From positions 695,765 to 759,764 of the forward strand of contig CAKOGP040002202.1 of assembly GCA_933822405.4 (NCBI GenBank): DNA of 64,000 nt. Direction: 5' to 3'. The notes below the pieces were generated by a model. The model was not told where the DNA came from. It did no database searches and saw only the letters and a program-made list of their open reading frames with translations. Below, one piece after another: positions 1 through 10,703 of the stretch (the stretch's first letter is position 1; each line of letters opens with the position of its first letter). Made by a program: the position numbers and the translations under genes. Origin of the DNA: Cylindrotheca closterium (taxonomy: Eukaryota; Bacillariophyta; Bacillariophyceae; Bacillariales; Bacillariaceae).

Positions 1-2184
1 TTTGATACTCAATGGCAACGAAAGGCAGGCTTAGTCCAGCATGATAAACCGGACAATTCAAAGCGAAAGCAAGCCTCGACAATGGAGTCAGTCGATCCTA
101 AAACACAGGAAGTTTTGCCAGTTTCAGAGGGAGTCCAACCGCCAAAGAAGAAAGCGAGAATGGATGATGAAGTATCAAAGCCGGAAAAACACACACAGTT
201 CGAGATGCCGACCCCTGATGGCCTCGACAATGGGCTGCAGCCATCCCCATCCAATGATAGTCAAATGGATGAACCAACAAATAACAATGACCCACCATCA
301 AATCCAGGAGCAGTCAGCGATGCAGACACTGGTCGCCCTTCAATTTTCGAGGAGGAGAAAGAGAAGGAGCGAGTTCCCGAAAGCCAAAGGGATCCCAAGT
401 CAGCGCAGCATCCTCATCCGGCTGAGGATATCATTAAAGCAATGAAGGCAGAACTATCGAGAGCCACTGTGCATGACGTTGAAGGAGAAATATTCTGCCT
501 CCAAGCAATGTTCCCCAATTATGCAGGAGAAATGGAGCAGGACCCGCTAAGTATTTATAAAGCAACCTCGGACCCAGACACAATGTACATGCATGAAGCC
601 ATGCGAGAAAAGGATGCCCATGAATTCAAGAAAGCAATGAAGAAAGAATGGGAAGATCAAATCAACAATGGAAATTTCAGTGTGGTACATCGATCGCAGG
701 TTCCAGAGGGAGGCACAATACTACCAGCGGTGTGGCAAATGAAAAGAAAAAGAGATATCAAGACAAGAACGATCAAGAAGTACAAAGCGAGATTGAACAT
801 TGACGGCTCAAAGATGCAATATGGAAAACATTATGATCAAACATATGCTCCAGTTGCGAGCTGGAACTCAATCCGAACTTTGTTGGTCCTATCAGCTCTT
901 CTTGGTTGGCATACAAGGCAAATTGATTACGTCTTGGCGTTTCCACAAGCACCAGTTGAACGTGAAATTTACATGAAAATACCTGGTGGATTCGAAGTGT
1001 CCAAGGGGAACACAAAAGATTACGTGTTGAAACTCCATCGAAATGTATACGGCGGAAAACAATCCTCTCGTGTGTTTTTCAAGTTTCTGTCACGCAAACT
1101 CATTGACGAAGTCGGTTTCAAGCAATCCGAAGTTGATGAATGTGTGTTCTATCGAGGATCTGTGATGTATGTATTGTACACAGACGATTCATTATTGGCA
1201 GGTCCTGATTTGAAGGAAGTTGAGCAGGCAATTGAAGACATTAAAGCCGCCAAACTGGACATTACGATTGAAGGAGACATCCAAGATTTCCTTGGTGTTA
1301 ACATTGAACGAAAAGAAGATGGTACAATCCATCTCACACAACCACATCTTATTGACCAGATTCTTGAAGATCTACGGTTGGAAGACAATGCCAAACCAAG
1401 ATCGATTCCAGCTCCGTCATCCAAACTACTGTCAAGGCATTCTGACTCTCCAGACTTCGATGGATCATTCAACTATCGATCAGTGATAGGAAAATTGAAT
1501 TATCTCGAGAAGGGATCTCGATCTGATATTGCGTACATTACTCATCAATGTGCGAGATTCTCGAGTTGTCCAAAGAAGGAACATGGAGAGGCCATTCGAT
1601 GGTTAGGTCGATATCTGAAAGGCACGAAGGACAAAGGGACTATATTGAAACCAGACAAAGAGAAAGGTATTGAAGTATATGTTGATGCTGACTTTGCAGG
1701 AAATTGGGATCCAAATGAATATGAGGATCGCGATACTGCAAGATCAAGACATGGATATTACATCACCTACGCTGGATGTCCCATTGTTTGGAAATCCCAG
1801 ATGCAAACAGAGGTAGCACTCTCATCGACCGAATCAGAATACACTGGACTATCTTATGCACTCAGAGAAGCAATTCCTATCATGAACCTTTTTCAAGAAA
1901 TGATTGATAATGGGATACCTCTGGAAACTTCAAAAGCGAAGGTGCATTGTAAAGTTTTTGAGGACAACAGTGGGGCATTGGAAATTGCGAAAGTGCACAA
2001 GTTTCGACCAAGGACAAAACATTTGAACAACAGACTACACCACTTCAGATCATACATTGGTGATGGACCTTGCATGATAAGTATTCACAAGATACACACA
2101 CTGGATCAAATTGCAGACATACTAACAAAGCCATTGAATGAAGCGAGTTTTGTCAAGTTCAGAAAATTGGTACTTGGTTGGTAA
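1..2184 (+). mobile_element. Ty1/copia retrotransposon polyprotein, 3' part (reverse transcriptase and RNase H)
   Basis: The frame is open from base 1, so the polyprotein starts left of the window; the ATG at 82 is internal. A hydrophilic linker is followed by the copia-type reverse transcriptase (RVT_2), with the RLNIDGSKM-like block, YAPVASWNSIR and QIDYVLAFPQAP. The catalytic box is YTDD (about 1177-1190), where many copia elements have YVDD. RNase H follows, with YVDADFAG, ALSSTESEY, FEDNSGALEIA and RTKHLNNRLHHFR. The frame reaches TAA at 2182-2184 without a break, so this end could still be coding. Gag, protease and integrase would lie outside the window. It belongs to a different copia lineage from the fragment near 52 kb, judged by divergent RNase H sequence. 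Confidence 0.93.
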
Positions 2185-2217
2185 TGAGAAGATCAAGATT
2201 TGGAGCAAAAGAGGGAG

Positions 2218-2659
2218 TGTACAGATATACGGTATTTGAACCAAATCATGAATGGTTGAATCATGAATCGACTCCGTGGACTCAACGGTCATTGGAAATA
2301 CACTGACCGGGATAACGAATTCTAAATTGAGAAGTCCGATGTCAGCAAGGAGGCTTATGATTATCTTGGATTGCCATATGATTGATCTTGGATGTATGCC
2401 AGAATATAAGTAACTGATCTTGAATGAAGGTCATTGCATGATCAAGCAAGATCAGAATGCTACTGTACGACTAGAGCCGATCTGAGAGATTTCATCAGAT
2501 CAGAGCTCACAACAACAAACAACGACAAATTCAATTCAATCCAATCTAAAAGAAACTTGATATCAATCTCAACTAATCTTAATCAATCAATACATTACAA
2601 TCACAATCGTTTATTGCCCCAAAACTTTTATTGAGTCATATCGATTGAGTTTTGTTACA
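2218..2659 (+). repeat. 3' long terminal repeat of the copia element
   Basis: A purine tract (about 2205-2217) comes 20 bases after the pol stop and is followed directly by TGTACAGATA. The proposed end is GTTACA at 2654-2659, giving short inverted termini TGTA...TACA and a length of 442 bp. The right boundary is supported independently: from 2660 the sequence aligns with codons 29 onward of the paralogue at 3473. A TATA-like stretch lies near 2403-2408. The 5' LTR is outside the window, so the two LTRs cannot be compared for age. Confidence 0.75.
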
Positions 2660-3085
2660 CAGGTCAAGGTTCGATATTCTACCAAGGATGACCAAGGCAA
2701 ACCACTTTACAACCACCCCTACCGTCCATGGATTGAGACTGATCCCAAGTATAAGGAGCAAGCTGACAAGGCGTGGAGAGCATTCAAAATGTGTGAAAAC
2801 GTCAAAGAATGGGCCATCTTCAGTATGCCACTAGTGTGGATTGTTGCTATTTTTGGCAGCTCATTACCATATGTGGAAGATTCATATGTGAGCTACTTTT
2901 TGGGGGTAACCAGTTTTCTGTACAGTTATGCCAACCACCAATACATTTATGGGTACTTGGAATCACCGGAAAAGCGCCTCAAAGGCTTCAAGCTGCGCAT
3001 GATGGTCTTTCAAATGTGGTTGTCTGCCTCAGCGGTATCTCTGTTGGGATATGGTCTGATTGCAGCAGGAATCCGCTCCCCCTAA
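2660..3085 (+). pseudogene. MAPEG-family membrane protein gene, 5' end cut off by the copia insertion
   Basis: About 142 codons remain, closely similar to the intact paralogue at 3473-3982 from its codon 29 to the stop. The MAPEG-like pattern is visible: RAFKMCENVKEW, then a membrane segment, then YIYGYLESPEKRLKGF, and a last membrane segment. The first ~28 codons and the ATG are missing. The frame can be read back into the LTR from a TTG only, with no nearby in-frame ATG. The body is free of stops, so the insertion may be recent or the LTR may drive a shortened transcript. The missing 5' part should lie upstream of the 5' LTR, left of the window. Confidence 0.8.
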
Positions 3086-3426
3086 GGCGCCATCCAGAGC
3101 TATGAGCCAAAAAATAACGTTTTACAAGATAATGAAACTATGTAGAAGATAAGATCTACTAGGAACAACTGCTTCACTTCTATTGGTTTTCTTTTCTTCT
3201 GAAAACGGAAATGATGTTGCTCTATGGGTAAAGTTGGACTCAAGTACGTAGTCCCAATCCAGTTATCCATTGGTCTCATGTGCACCATTGCCCTACTATT
3301 ACCGATGAAGCTACAGTAAAGAAGTTCAAAGATCCATTCACGAATCCGGTTTGAATCCCGGTATTCTGCAACCAACCAATAATACAAATTATAATCAACC
3401 TCCTGCTCATAATCTTCCGCATACCG

Positions 3427-3434
3427 TATAAAAT
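3427..3434 (+). promoter_or_regulatory. TATA box of the intact MAPEG-like gene
   Basis: TATAAAAT lies 39-46 bases upstream of the ATG at 3473, close to the spacing expected for a core promoter with a short leader. Confidence 0.45.
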
Positions 3435-3472
3435 ATCTACCATTACAGTAAACTTAGGACACGAATAGTTTC

Positions 3473-3982
3473 ATGGAAGGATTAAGACAATCTCTGTTTG
3501 CACCAGCTGCCAGTTCCGTCTTTTTGGTTGCGGGCATTGCCGCTGCCGTCAAAGAACAGGTCGGAGCTCGGTACTCTGCCAAGGATGACGAAGGAAACAA
3601 ACTGTACACCCATCCCTACAGTCCATGGATTGAGATTGATCCCAAGTACAAGGATCAAGCCGACAAGGCGTGGAGAGCGTTCAAAATGTGTGAGAACGTC
3701 AAAGAGTGGGCCTTCTTCAGTATGCCGCTGCCCTGGGTTATTGCGGTGTTCGGCGGTTCGTTGCCGTACGTGGAAGATTCTTATGTGAGCTACTTTTTGG
3801 GGGTAACCAGTGTGCTGTATGGCTATGCCAACTACCAATTCATTTACGGTTATTTGGAATCACCCGAAAAGCGCCTTACAGGCTTCAAGCTGCGCATGCG
3901 GGTTTTCTTTCTGTGGTTGTCAGGATCAGCAGTATCTCTGCTGGGATATGGTCTGATTGCCGCGGGAATCCGCTCCCCTTAA
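3473..3982 (+). CDS. MAPEG-family (microsomal glutathione S-transferase-like) membrane protein
   Basis: A 169-residue protein. The N-terminus (MEGLRQSLFAPAASSVFLVAG) is a likely first membrane segment. RAFKMCENVKEW (about 77-88) resembles the MAPEG RAxxNxxE motif. Two further hydrophobic segments flank the loop FIYGYLESPEKRLTGF, which resembles the GYxxxPxxR loop of MGST3/LTC4S-type enzymes. By family it would be an endoplasmic or plastid-envelope membrane enzyme conjugating glutathione or reducing lipid peroxides; that role is inferred. The truncated tandem copy just upstream shows a local duplication. A TATA box at 3427 and the conserved frame support this ATG. No intron is needed. Confidence 0.7.
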   Translation: MEGLRQSLFAPAASSVFLVAGIAAAVKEQVGARYSAKDDEGNKLYTHPYSPWIEIDPKYKDQADKAWRAFKMCENVKEWAFFSMPLPWVIAVFGGSLPYVEDSYVSYFLGVTSVLYGYANYQFIYGYLESPEKRLTGFKLRMRVFFLWLSGSAVSLLGYGLIAAGIRSP

Positions 3983-4171
3983 GGCACCACCAAGCGATAT
4001 GAGCAAAGAAAGTGAGGATTTTCACACAAGTGAACCCAAGTGTGTATTATGTGTAATCTGGTATAGCTGCACTTTTGACTTGATTTTTGGAGTGTTCTTG
4101 CTTTGCCAAGTTTGATTTTTATGTTCAATCGGAGATGATTTTGCTCTCGTAATGTAGGACAAAGGTGACTC

Positions 4172-4200
4172 AGAGAGAGAGAGAGAGGGAGAGAGGAGAG
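4172..4200. repeat. GA-rich microsatellite
   Basis: A run of AG/GA dinucleotides with G interruptions, between the MAPEG-like gene and the 3' end of the PDZ gene. No gene overlaps it. Confidence 0.7.
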
Positions 4201-4453
4201 TCCAAGAACAGGCACTGTCTAATGAGAGTAAAAGCAAGTAGGCCCAAACACGACGCAGACGAAGGATTCAGCCAAATGAAAAATAGAACGACAACTTTAC
4301 TGCACAATTTGACACTTTCTAACTTTTGAATTGCATCGTAGCAAAGCCTTTGTATTTCCCATGCAACGCCGATTTTTCAACTGCGCATGTTGGAGACCCT
4401 GCCTGTCTGCAAGCAATTCGCAACATTCATCGACATCCAAATAGTATATGCTC

Positions 4454-5426
4454 TTAGGTACGCTGCATTTGGTTGCGGGTCGGAATCCAATTGTCACCTG
4501 GATAGGTTCCAACACGATTACCAGATGCGTCATAAATCTGCGAGTAAAAGGAAGAGGAGGAGATGCATGATTCGTCAGAATGATCGTATGTAAAGATCGT
4601 ACAGAAGTTTTAAGACAAGAAGGACAGCACTTACTGCGTTGCCAAGCTTGTAGGCATCGCGATCGTCTTGAGGACAAAAGCAAACGCAAAGACCTGGGAG
4701 CCCAAAACAAAGACATCCAAAACACATGAGCATCTTAGTTTGTTCTCCCATGAATTTGTTCTTTCCCCACTCTCCACCAGCTTCGACACCTGGAGGGGGG
4801 GTGGCCCCAGTGCTTGCTGCTGCTTTCTTGGGCCTGTTTGTGGCGGGTGCTCCAACAACAACAATTTTTCCTTCGGCATCCTTAAGCAATGCAATTGCTT
4901 GATGCTTGTCCATGTCGTCAACAGCTATGTTGTTGACACTGATGACCTCCATTCCCACCTTCAAATCAGAATTGGCAAAGAGTCCATCTTCTCCAATTTT
5001 CGAAACAGTCACTGGCTCTGTTGGAACATCTTGTTTGAAGGTGATCCCACACTTTTGGTCTTTTGACTCTTTGAAGACAACCGCAACTGCTCCGCCTTTG
5101 ACTGCTTTGCCAACTACTGTCACTTGTCCTTCGGCTTCTTTAATGAAACCAATTGCCTTAAGTCGTGTAAAGCCATCAATAGAAACACCATTGATGCTTT
5201 CAACCTCCATTCCAACCTTCAAGTCTGTGTTGGCAAAGAGGCCAGTGTTTCTGGATATGGTGACGGGGTGGTCTGGATGTTCTTGTTTGAACGCAATGCC
5301 AACCGTTTGATCTTTGGATTCCTTGAAAACAGTTCCAGTAAAGCCAGATGTCAATGGTTCGGCAACCGCAAACGCCACTTCTCCTCCATCTGCGGCCTCT
5401 TTCTTGATATCTTCTTGAACTGTCAT
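4454..5426 (-). CDS. Tandem PDZ-domain protein with cysteine-rich hydrophobic tail (two exons)
   Basis: Exon 1 is 5426-4635 and exon 2 is 4537-4454; the 97-nt intron (4634-4538) starts GTAAGT and ends CTCGCAG. Splicing replaces the unspliced C-terminus by IYDASGNRVGTYPG... and gives 291 residues. Two PDZ-like repeats (about 28-110 and 115-195) share TVFKESKDQ, GLFAN(T/S)DLKVGMEV and the I/NGV turn. A proline/glycine linker and a cysteine-rich hydrophobic stretch (KMLMCFGCLCFGLPGLCVCF) follow, then CPQDDRDAYKLGNA-IYD, a tail I associate with many diatom proteins. It probably sits at a membrane through the Cys-rich segment, possibly acylated, and scaffolds partners through the PDZ domains. No partner can be named. 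Confidence 0.8.
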
Positions 5427-5953
5427 TGTTTCTTGTCTGTGTTGTGTATTAGTATTTTTTGTGTATCATCTCCAATCTCGAGGTCGTGACAGCTGCAACG
5501 CAATGTACGAGTAATAGATACCATCATACCGGTACGACTCAACCAGAACGCGGGCAGAACTCTAATGCGGATTTATGCCCGCGTGCGACGGAGGTCGTGT
5601 CACAACAAATTCGCAGCTAACCGCAATCTTCTTCACACCAACCAGTCCCTTCTTTGGATACTTCTAGAGCCATCCATGTCCTGTTTTAAAACTTGCAATC
5701 ATGATTTTGCGCGCTTAATTTGAGAACTACAGTGGAAATGAGATGTTTGGCTCAGGTTTCCAGGTTTCCTGTTGCCCTTTTACCAAGAGTGACTTGGTGA
5801 AATTTCCTTGGATGTTCTTAGTAGTAGTAGATTTCGGTTTCCAAGTAAATATCAATAACCTTTTGATACAGATACGTGACACCGGTTTTGGCATGTTGGT
5901 CTTGCAGCGTCAGTACACACACACCCATCGAGAGATAGCTTGTGGCAACATTT
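5427..5953. other. Intergenic stretch upstream of the PDZ gene
   Basis: No convincing gene on either strand. It holds the PDZ gene promoter region and one copy of the octamer TACCGGTA (5527-5534). Confidence 0.5.
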
Positions 5954-6300
5954 CTATGACGATTGCCAAGGACACGAGAGCTTCACGGAATGAACATTTT
6001 CATGGCGTTTGCCAAGTTTATCCAAACGAATATCCAGTGCCTTTTGACGCATATTCATTGCTTCTCTATATCTTCCTTGAATACTAAGCGCAAACCCGAT
6101 TACAGCATGTGTCTCGGCAGTGCACACAAGTCCCCCAAGGACTTCTAAACGAATTTCGAGTGCTTTCTGAAGATTTGTCATGGCCTATAGCTTGTGTCTC
6201 CGCAAACAGCTGCCTGTAAAATGCTAAGCTTCGGCGACGTCCTTGTGGCGATCTCCGAGAAACTTCAGCGCGTGCCCTAAAGATATCGCATCTGTACGGA
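5954..6300 (-). pseudogene. Kinesin-light-chain-type TPR fragment
   Basis: An open frame from an ATG at 6181 to 5954 encodes about one and a half TPR repeats: LQKALEIRLEVLG, then ETHAVIGFALSIQGRYREAM and QKALDIRLDKLG. Just upstream, in another frame with stops, KFLGDRHKDVAEA is a recognisable end of the preceding repeat. The shifts and stops between them, and the lack of any larger frame, mark it as a decayed copy of the kinesin-light-chain-like TPR proteins common in diatoms. Confidence 0.6.
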
Positions 6301-6588
6301 ATAAAATTGCCAGATGAACAAGGCTACGAAAGCGATCGGCCTCTATCAGTTGGCATTGTGTTGTGCTCTAGTTGCTCTGCACTCTTCGCGATAGTTTGAA
6401 TGGTCGGAGCTTTTGCATAGATTGAGTTTTCCCACTTCACTTGAATTCGTTCGTACAACTGTAGTGTTGGGGTTGGAGTGGGAAAATAGTGCAGAATTCA
6501 TTCGATATTTCCGAAAAGCCATACCATTTCTAATCTAACAAGAACTCTATCCCCATTACCAATTTTTTAAGTCACCTATCATTGAGAC

Positions 6589-9500
6589 TCATAATCGAAG
6601 AAGAACCCCATCATTATCTGCATGAGATCTATACCATTCCTGCTCCTTGAAATGTTTGTGGACTTCTGACAACCCTTTATGTTCGAGGTCCATTGGACGG
6701 GCCTGCCCTTTGTAAGCTAGAGCTATCAGATTCCCCAAAACTGTCTCGTACTTTCGTTCGTAACGAGCCATCACTTTCGATAACGATTCCGCTTCGGTCA
6801 CCATCTGAGATGCCAAATAATACTCGGAAGTACTCGAACCTTCACTAGTAGCAGAGAGCGAATGAGTGCAGCAACTTGACGGAGATGTATTCGATATGGC
6901 GCTGCCTACTATTGCCCTATGGAGCTTTGCTTTCTTCAGCCTGCTAGACACCATCCACTCTTGCCCCCTCTTGTCCCAAAATGCAATGTTTTCCGTTGCA
7001 CCTTCTTCCAAGTATCCAGAAAGCGGCAACACAGATGTCACTTCTTCGATCAAGGGGAGTAAGACATACTTCATGAACATGTGCTGCTCGCGATACCAGC
7101 TTTCTGAACTGCTGCTATCGGAAGCCTTCGTCACTTTGTCATACGCTTCACCGATGTACTGGAGGAACTGATCGAGCGATTGCGTATATTGCCCGACTGT
7201 AGCCACGGCCAAGATGAGTCCGATGTTTGCCGTATTACGTTCACGGCTTTGTCGCTCATCCACACAATCCATCAAGTTTAGTTTCTCACACTTTCCAAGC
7301 ATTTTGTGAACGGTACTTTCATTCTCTAGGTCTGTGCTGAGAACTGTCTTGCGGACCAGGCTTCTGAAGTTGGGACAGCCAAAGGTGACTTCGTCATATA
7401 ATTCCCCGAACTCGTCTTCCAGTAGGGTGAATGCAAAGTCGACCGATCGTCTCTCCTGACAAGACAGTTGCCCTTCGTACATCTGGGCAATGAGGTGCTT
7501 CTCACTCTGAAGAGTGGCGTTCGTGGATCCAGTATGCTTGACTCGGTGGATAAAGGCACTGAAAAGAAGAGTGAAATGGTCCCACGGGTTGGCACCAAGT
7601 GCGTAGGGAGATCTTTCGTTCGGATCTCTAGCTTCCCAAAGGAAATTCGCTCGTCGAAAGACTTCAGCAATGTGATCTAGTGATGTCTCGTTGGCGCTGC
7701 TATCATAGATCTGCGCAATAGAGGAAACAAATGCTCGGAGCTGATCTTCAACCATCCTTATTCGCTCTCCCTCTTTCTGAATGCACGTAGCAAGTGACCG
7801 ACAGAGAGATTTACCTATCGCTTCCTCAGGAAATTTTTCCTTTTGACTTCCTATCGTTCCCCATGGTTGGGGTATCTGCAGCCCATTTTCCTGTGGAAAA
7901 TCAATAATGGTTTTCCGTGGCATTGGATCGTCTTCATCATCCATAAAATCATCCCCGTTTTGAACGGAATCGTCGCTGCCAAGCAAGCTACTCGAAACTT
8001 CAGTTGTGTAGCTTGGGGTCGATCCATCGTGAGATGAGGTTCCCGAAGCAGATACGTCTGAAGCATCTGCATCATTTCGAAGGATTCCACCTCGTCCAAA
8101 GTAGCGTCTCTTCTTCCAAGAATTAGTCGCTAGTATTCCTTGAACCTGCCTTGAAAGACTTGCCAAGGATTCCTCGTTCACTCCAGTGTTTGCTTCTGTA
8201 GCGCTTTCCAGCCAATAGGTATAATGCTCTCCCTTGCCTTTCATCTCAACAAGACCACGTGCGCTAAAGATGTACTGGCCAATATCCATTTTCGAAAAAT
8301 GTTCGAGTCTACTATACAGCACACTCGAACATTGGATCTTGCCCGGCATACCCGTCGACTCGTGTCGAGACGCTGTGTTTACCATGTCACCTAAAGAAGA
8401 ATAACAAGCTCGATAAGATTCGCTGATAATAATGGAGTTTTTCTTTTGCCACACATCACATACACATGTACGTACCGAACAAACAGTAGTGAGGCGTCAA
8501 TGTTCCAATGACACCAGAAGTACAACTGCCAGTGTGGATTCCAATTCGAAGCTGAATAGGCGATCCATCGACTGGAGACTTCACGTGCTGGACACACTCC
8601 CGAACTGCCAAAGCGAAGTTCGCCATCTTCTCAGCGTGATATTCATCAGGATTTAATAGCCCAGAAGCACACAAGTACGCATCACCAACAGTCTCAACCT
8701 TGTAGAGACCAAAGTGACTGGCGAGAAAGTCCATCACTGAGTACAGTTGGTTCATCATGGCAATGACATCCCACGGCTCGACTTGATCGCAGATGGCGGT
8801 GAATCCAACAACGTCAGAGAAGAACAGTGTGACATTTTCATGGAACGTTGGCTCAACAGTCTTTCCTCGCCGAAGATCCTCGGCGACCTTTTGAGGAAGC
8901 ATGTTGTTGAGAAGAGTGTTGGACAGGTCTTTTTCACTTTTCAGTTGCTTGCTGAGTTTGTCCAGCTTGTGAGCTTTGTCTGATTCCTGAGCAACGTGCT
9001 CGCCCAAAAAGACTGCATCGCGCTGACAGCTGGAGAGCGGAAGATCGGTTAGCATCAAGCCCATTCGGTTTAGCTCATTCACGTTTTGCGCATGAGGAGT
9101 CAGTGCGAACATGACCTTAGTCGGTGACAGTCGATATATTGAAGCCTGAAATCGGATAGTGCTATCTGCCATGGAGACTTTCTTTTGTAGCGAGGTTGTC
9201 TGTGTAGTTGGAGTGAGGAAAAAGTTTTGATCCGACAATTTATTAAGAGACTTCCAGTCCCAAGATGACCCCAATACCGGTCTACAGTGAATAGCTGAGT
9301 CAGCATCACAAGATAACTTCCGACAGATCAATTCCAAGGAAACTCTTACCGTGTAATTTGAACGATCTCACTGATATGCAAGCCTTCCAGCTGCGAAATG
9401 GACTTTTCAAGGAGTCTTGGTAGCTTTGATCCAATCTGAAGAACTGAGAAGGCTTGGTCGACAAGGATGTGAAAAGGGAACAACTCTTTGAGGTGCTGCC

Positions 9501-10320
9501 CAGAAAAGCTGAAGTCGTTGTCACTGTCACTTGGTCTTGAAAGAGAGCTAGAGCTAACTGAAGCGACTTCTTCTATTCCTGATGGACTTATAGATTTCTC
9601 ATCGTTCGTGCTGTCGTTGCTGCGCTTCAGCGCTCGGCCTGAGAAAGGACATTTGTCAGGCAATGAAACGCCATCGAAACTGACAGGCTTGTTTTCCCCA
9701 TTGCCTTGGGAAGATGTATGAGGGGAGAGTTTCCATTTCTGCGATTCCTCCACTGCTGAAATACGCCATGAAGTAAAGGAGCTTCCATCTTGACCCTGTA
9801 ATGCTAGTTGCACCATCTTGACCTCCAGGTTGAAATGATAAGACGCCAATTGCTCGACGATACCAACGGTCATGGGTACCAACAAGGTTCCCCGTAGGGT
9901 ATAATAATGTAAAAGAATAGAGCCTTCGACCTCGTCACAATCTTCGCACCAATAGATTGGAGCAATGAAGTTCTCCCCTGGGAAACTTCTTTGTACGTGG
10001 TCATGCATAGCATTGAGGTTTGAAAGCCATTGGCGCAGGGTCGACCCCTGACATTTTAGGAGTTCATCGTATCCATTGGCAAAGTGATGCATGATTATAA
10101 ATCTCCCAAACGATTCGAGAACACTTGTAACAGAAATCTTGAGGATGTCAGAGGCGGCATCGATGAGATCCACAAGTTCTTCATCCTGATAGTGCTCTCG
10201 CCGCAGGTATGTTTGGTCTTTCCTCTTGTTACCAGCAAGCTCCTTTATGTTGTGCCAGACGTTGAGCCCATATTTCTCGATGACCCACTCTTCGACAACT
10301 TCAAAAATAAGTCCATACAT
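6589..10320 (-). CDS. H-NOX/HNOBA guanylate cyclase fused to a degenerate phosphodiesterase domain (three exons)
   Basis: Exons 10320-9350, 9281-8476 and 8390-6589; introns of 68 and 85 nt with GTAAGAG/CTGTAG and GTACGT/CTTTAG ends, frame-consistent, giving 1192 residues. Residues 1-185 are an H-NOX haem domain: start MYGLIFEVVEEWV, likely proximal haem ligand His106 in MHDHV, and YYTLR (139-143) in place of YxSxR. A Ser-rich linker leads to an HNOBA domain (about 285-400), a coiled coil, and a class III cyclase (about 472-660). Metal Asp480 and Asp524 are present; Glu520 and Cys590 are the guanine-selective pair; NTASR is intact. Residues ~800-1150 resemble the phosphodiesterase domain of diatom cyclase/PDE proteins, but HDxxH is HRVKH (874-878) and the later metal Asp is missing. 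Probably a soluble NO-responsive cGMP producer. The start is chosen at MYGLI, the usual H-NOX start. Confidence 0.88.
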
Positions 10321-10703
10321 GGTGGATGTGGTGATGACCTTGAAAAGGACAGAAAATGAAAAGCAATCAATCGTACGGTACCGGTACGGTAGCGCACTGC
10401 TCACCATGTGCCTTGGCGGCAAGCGCTACCAAAAAGTACGTCAAATGGTTCGCATTGGAGTATTTCTTATCTAATATATATGTTAAAAAATGTTTAATAC
10501 GTGTTATTAATACGTGTTAACTTCCGCTATCTCGATAGCCAACTTCAAACTGGCGCCTACTGTATTGTACCGCCTATCGGACTTGGAGCAATGATGTTGA
10601 GACGGTCGTTCGACCGTCGTCAGTATGATGAAAGGAATCCAATGATTCGTTCTCGAGCAATTATCATCGAAGCCTCATCACTGACAAGCACAAGGTCCAC
10701 AAG

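Noticed and set aside
3330..3385. A tRNA-like T-arm sequence (GGTTTGAATCCCGG) followed by ACCA-like bases
   Set aside because: The stem halves do not pair properly and no D arm, anticodon arm or acceptor stem fits around it.
10321..10422. An N-terminal extension of the H-NOX cyclase
   Set aside because: It starts at TTG, has an unrelated composition, and H-NOX proteins normally begin MYGLI, where an ATG is present.
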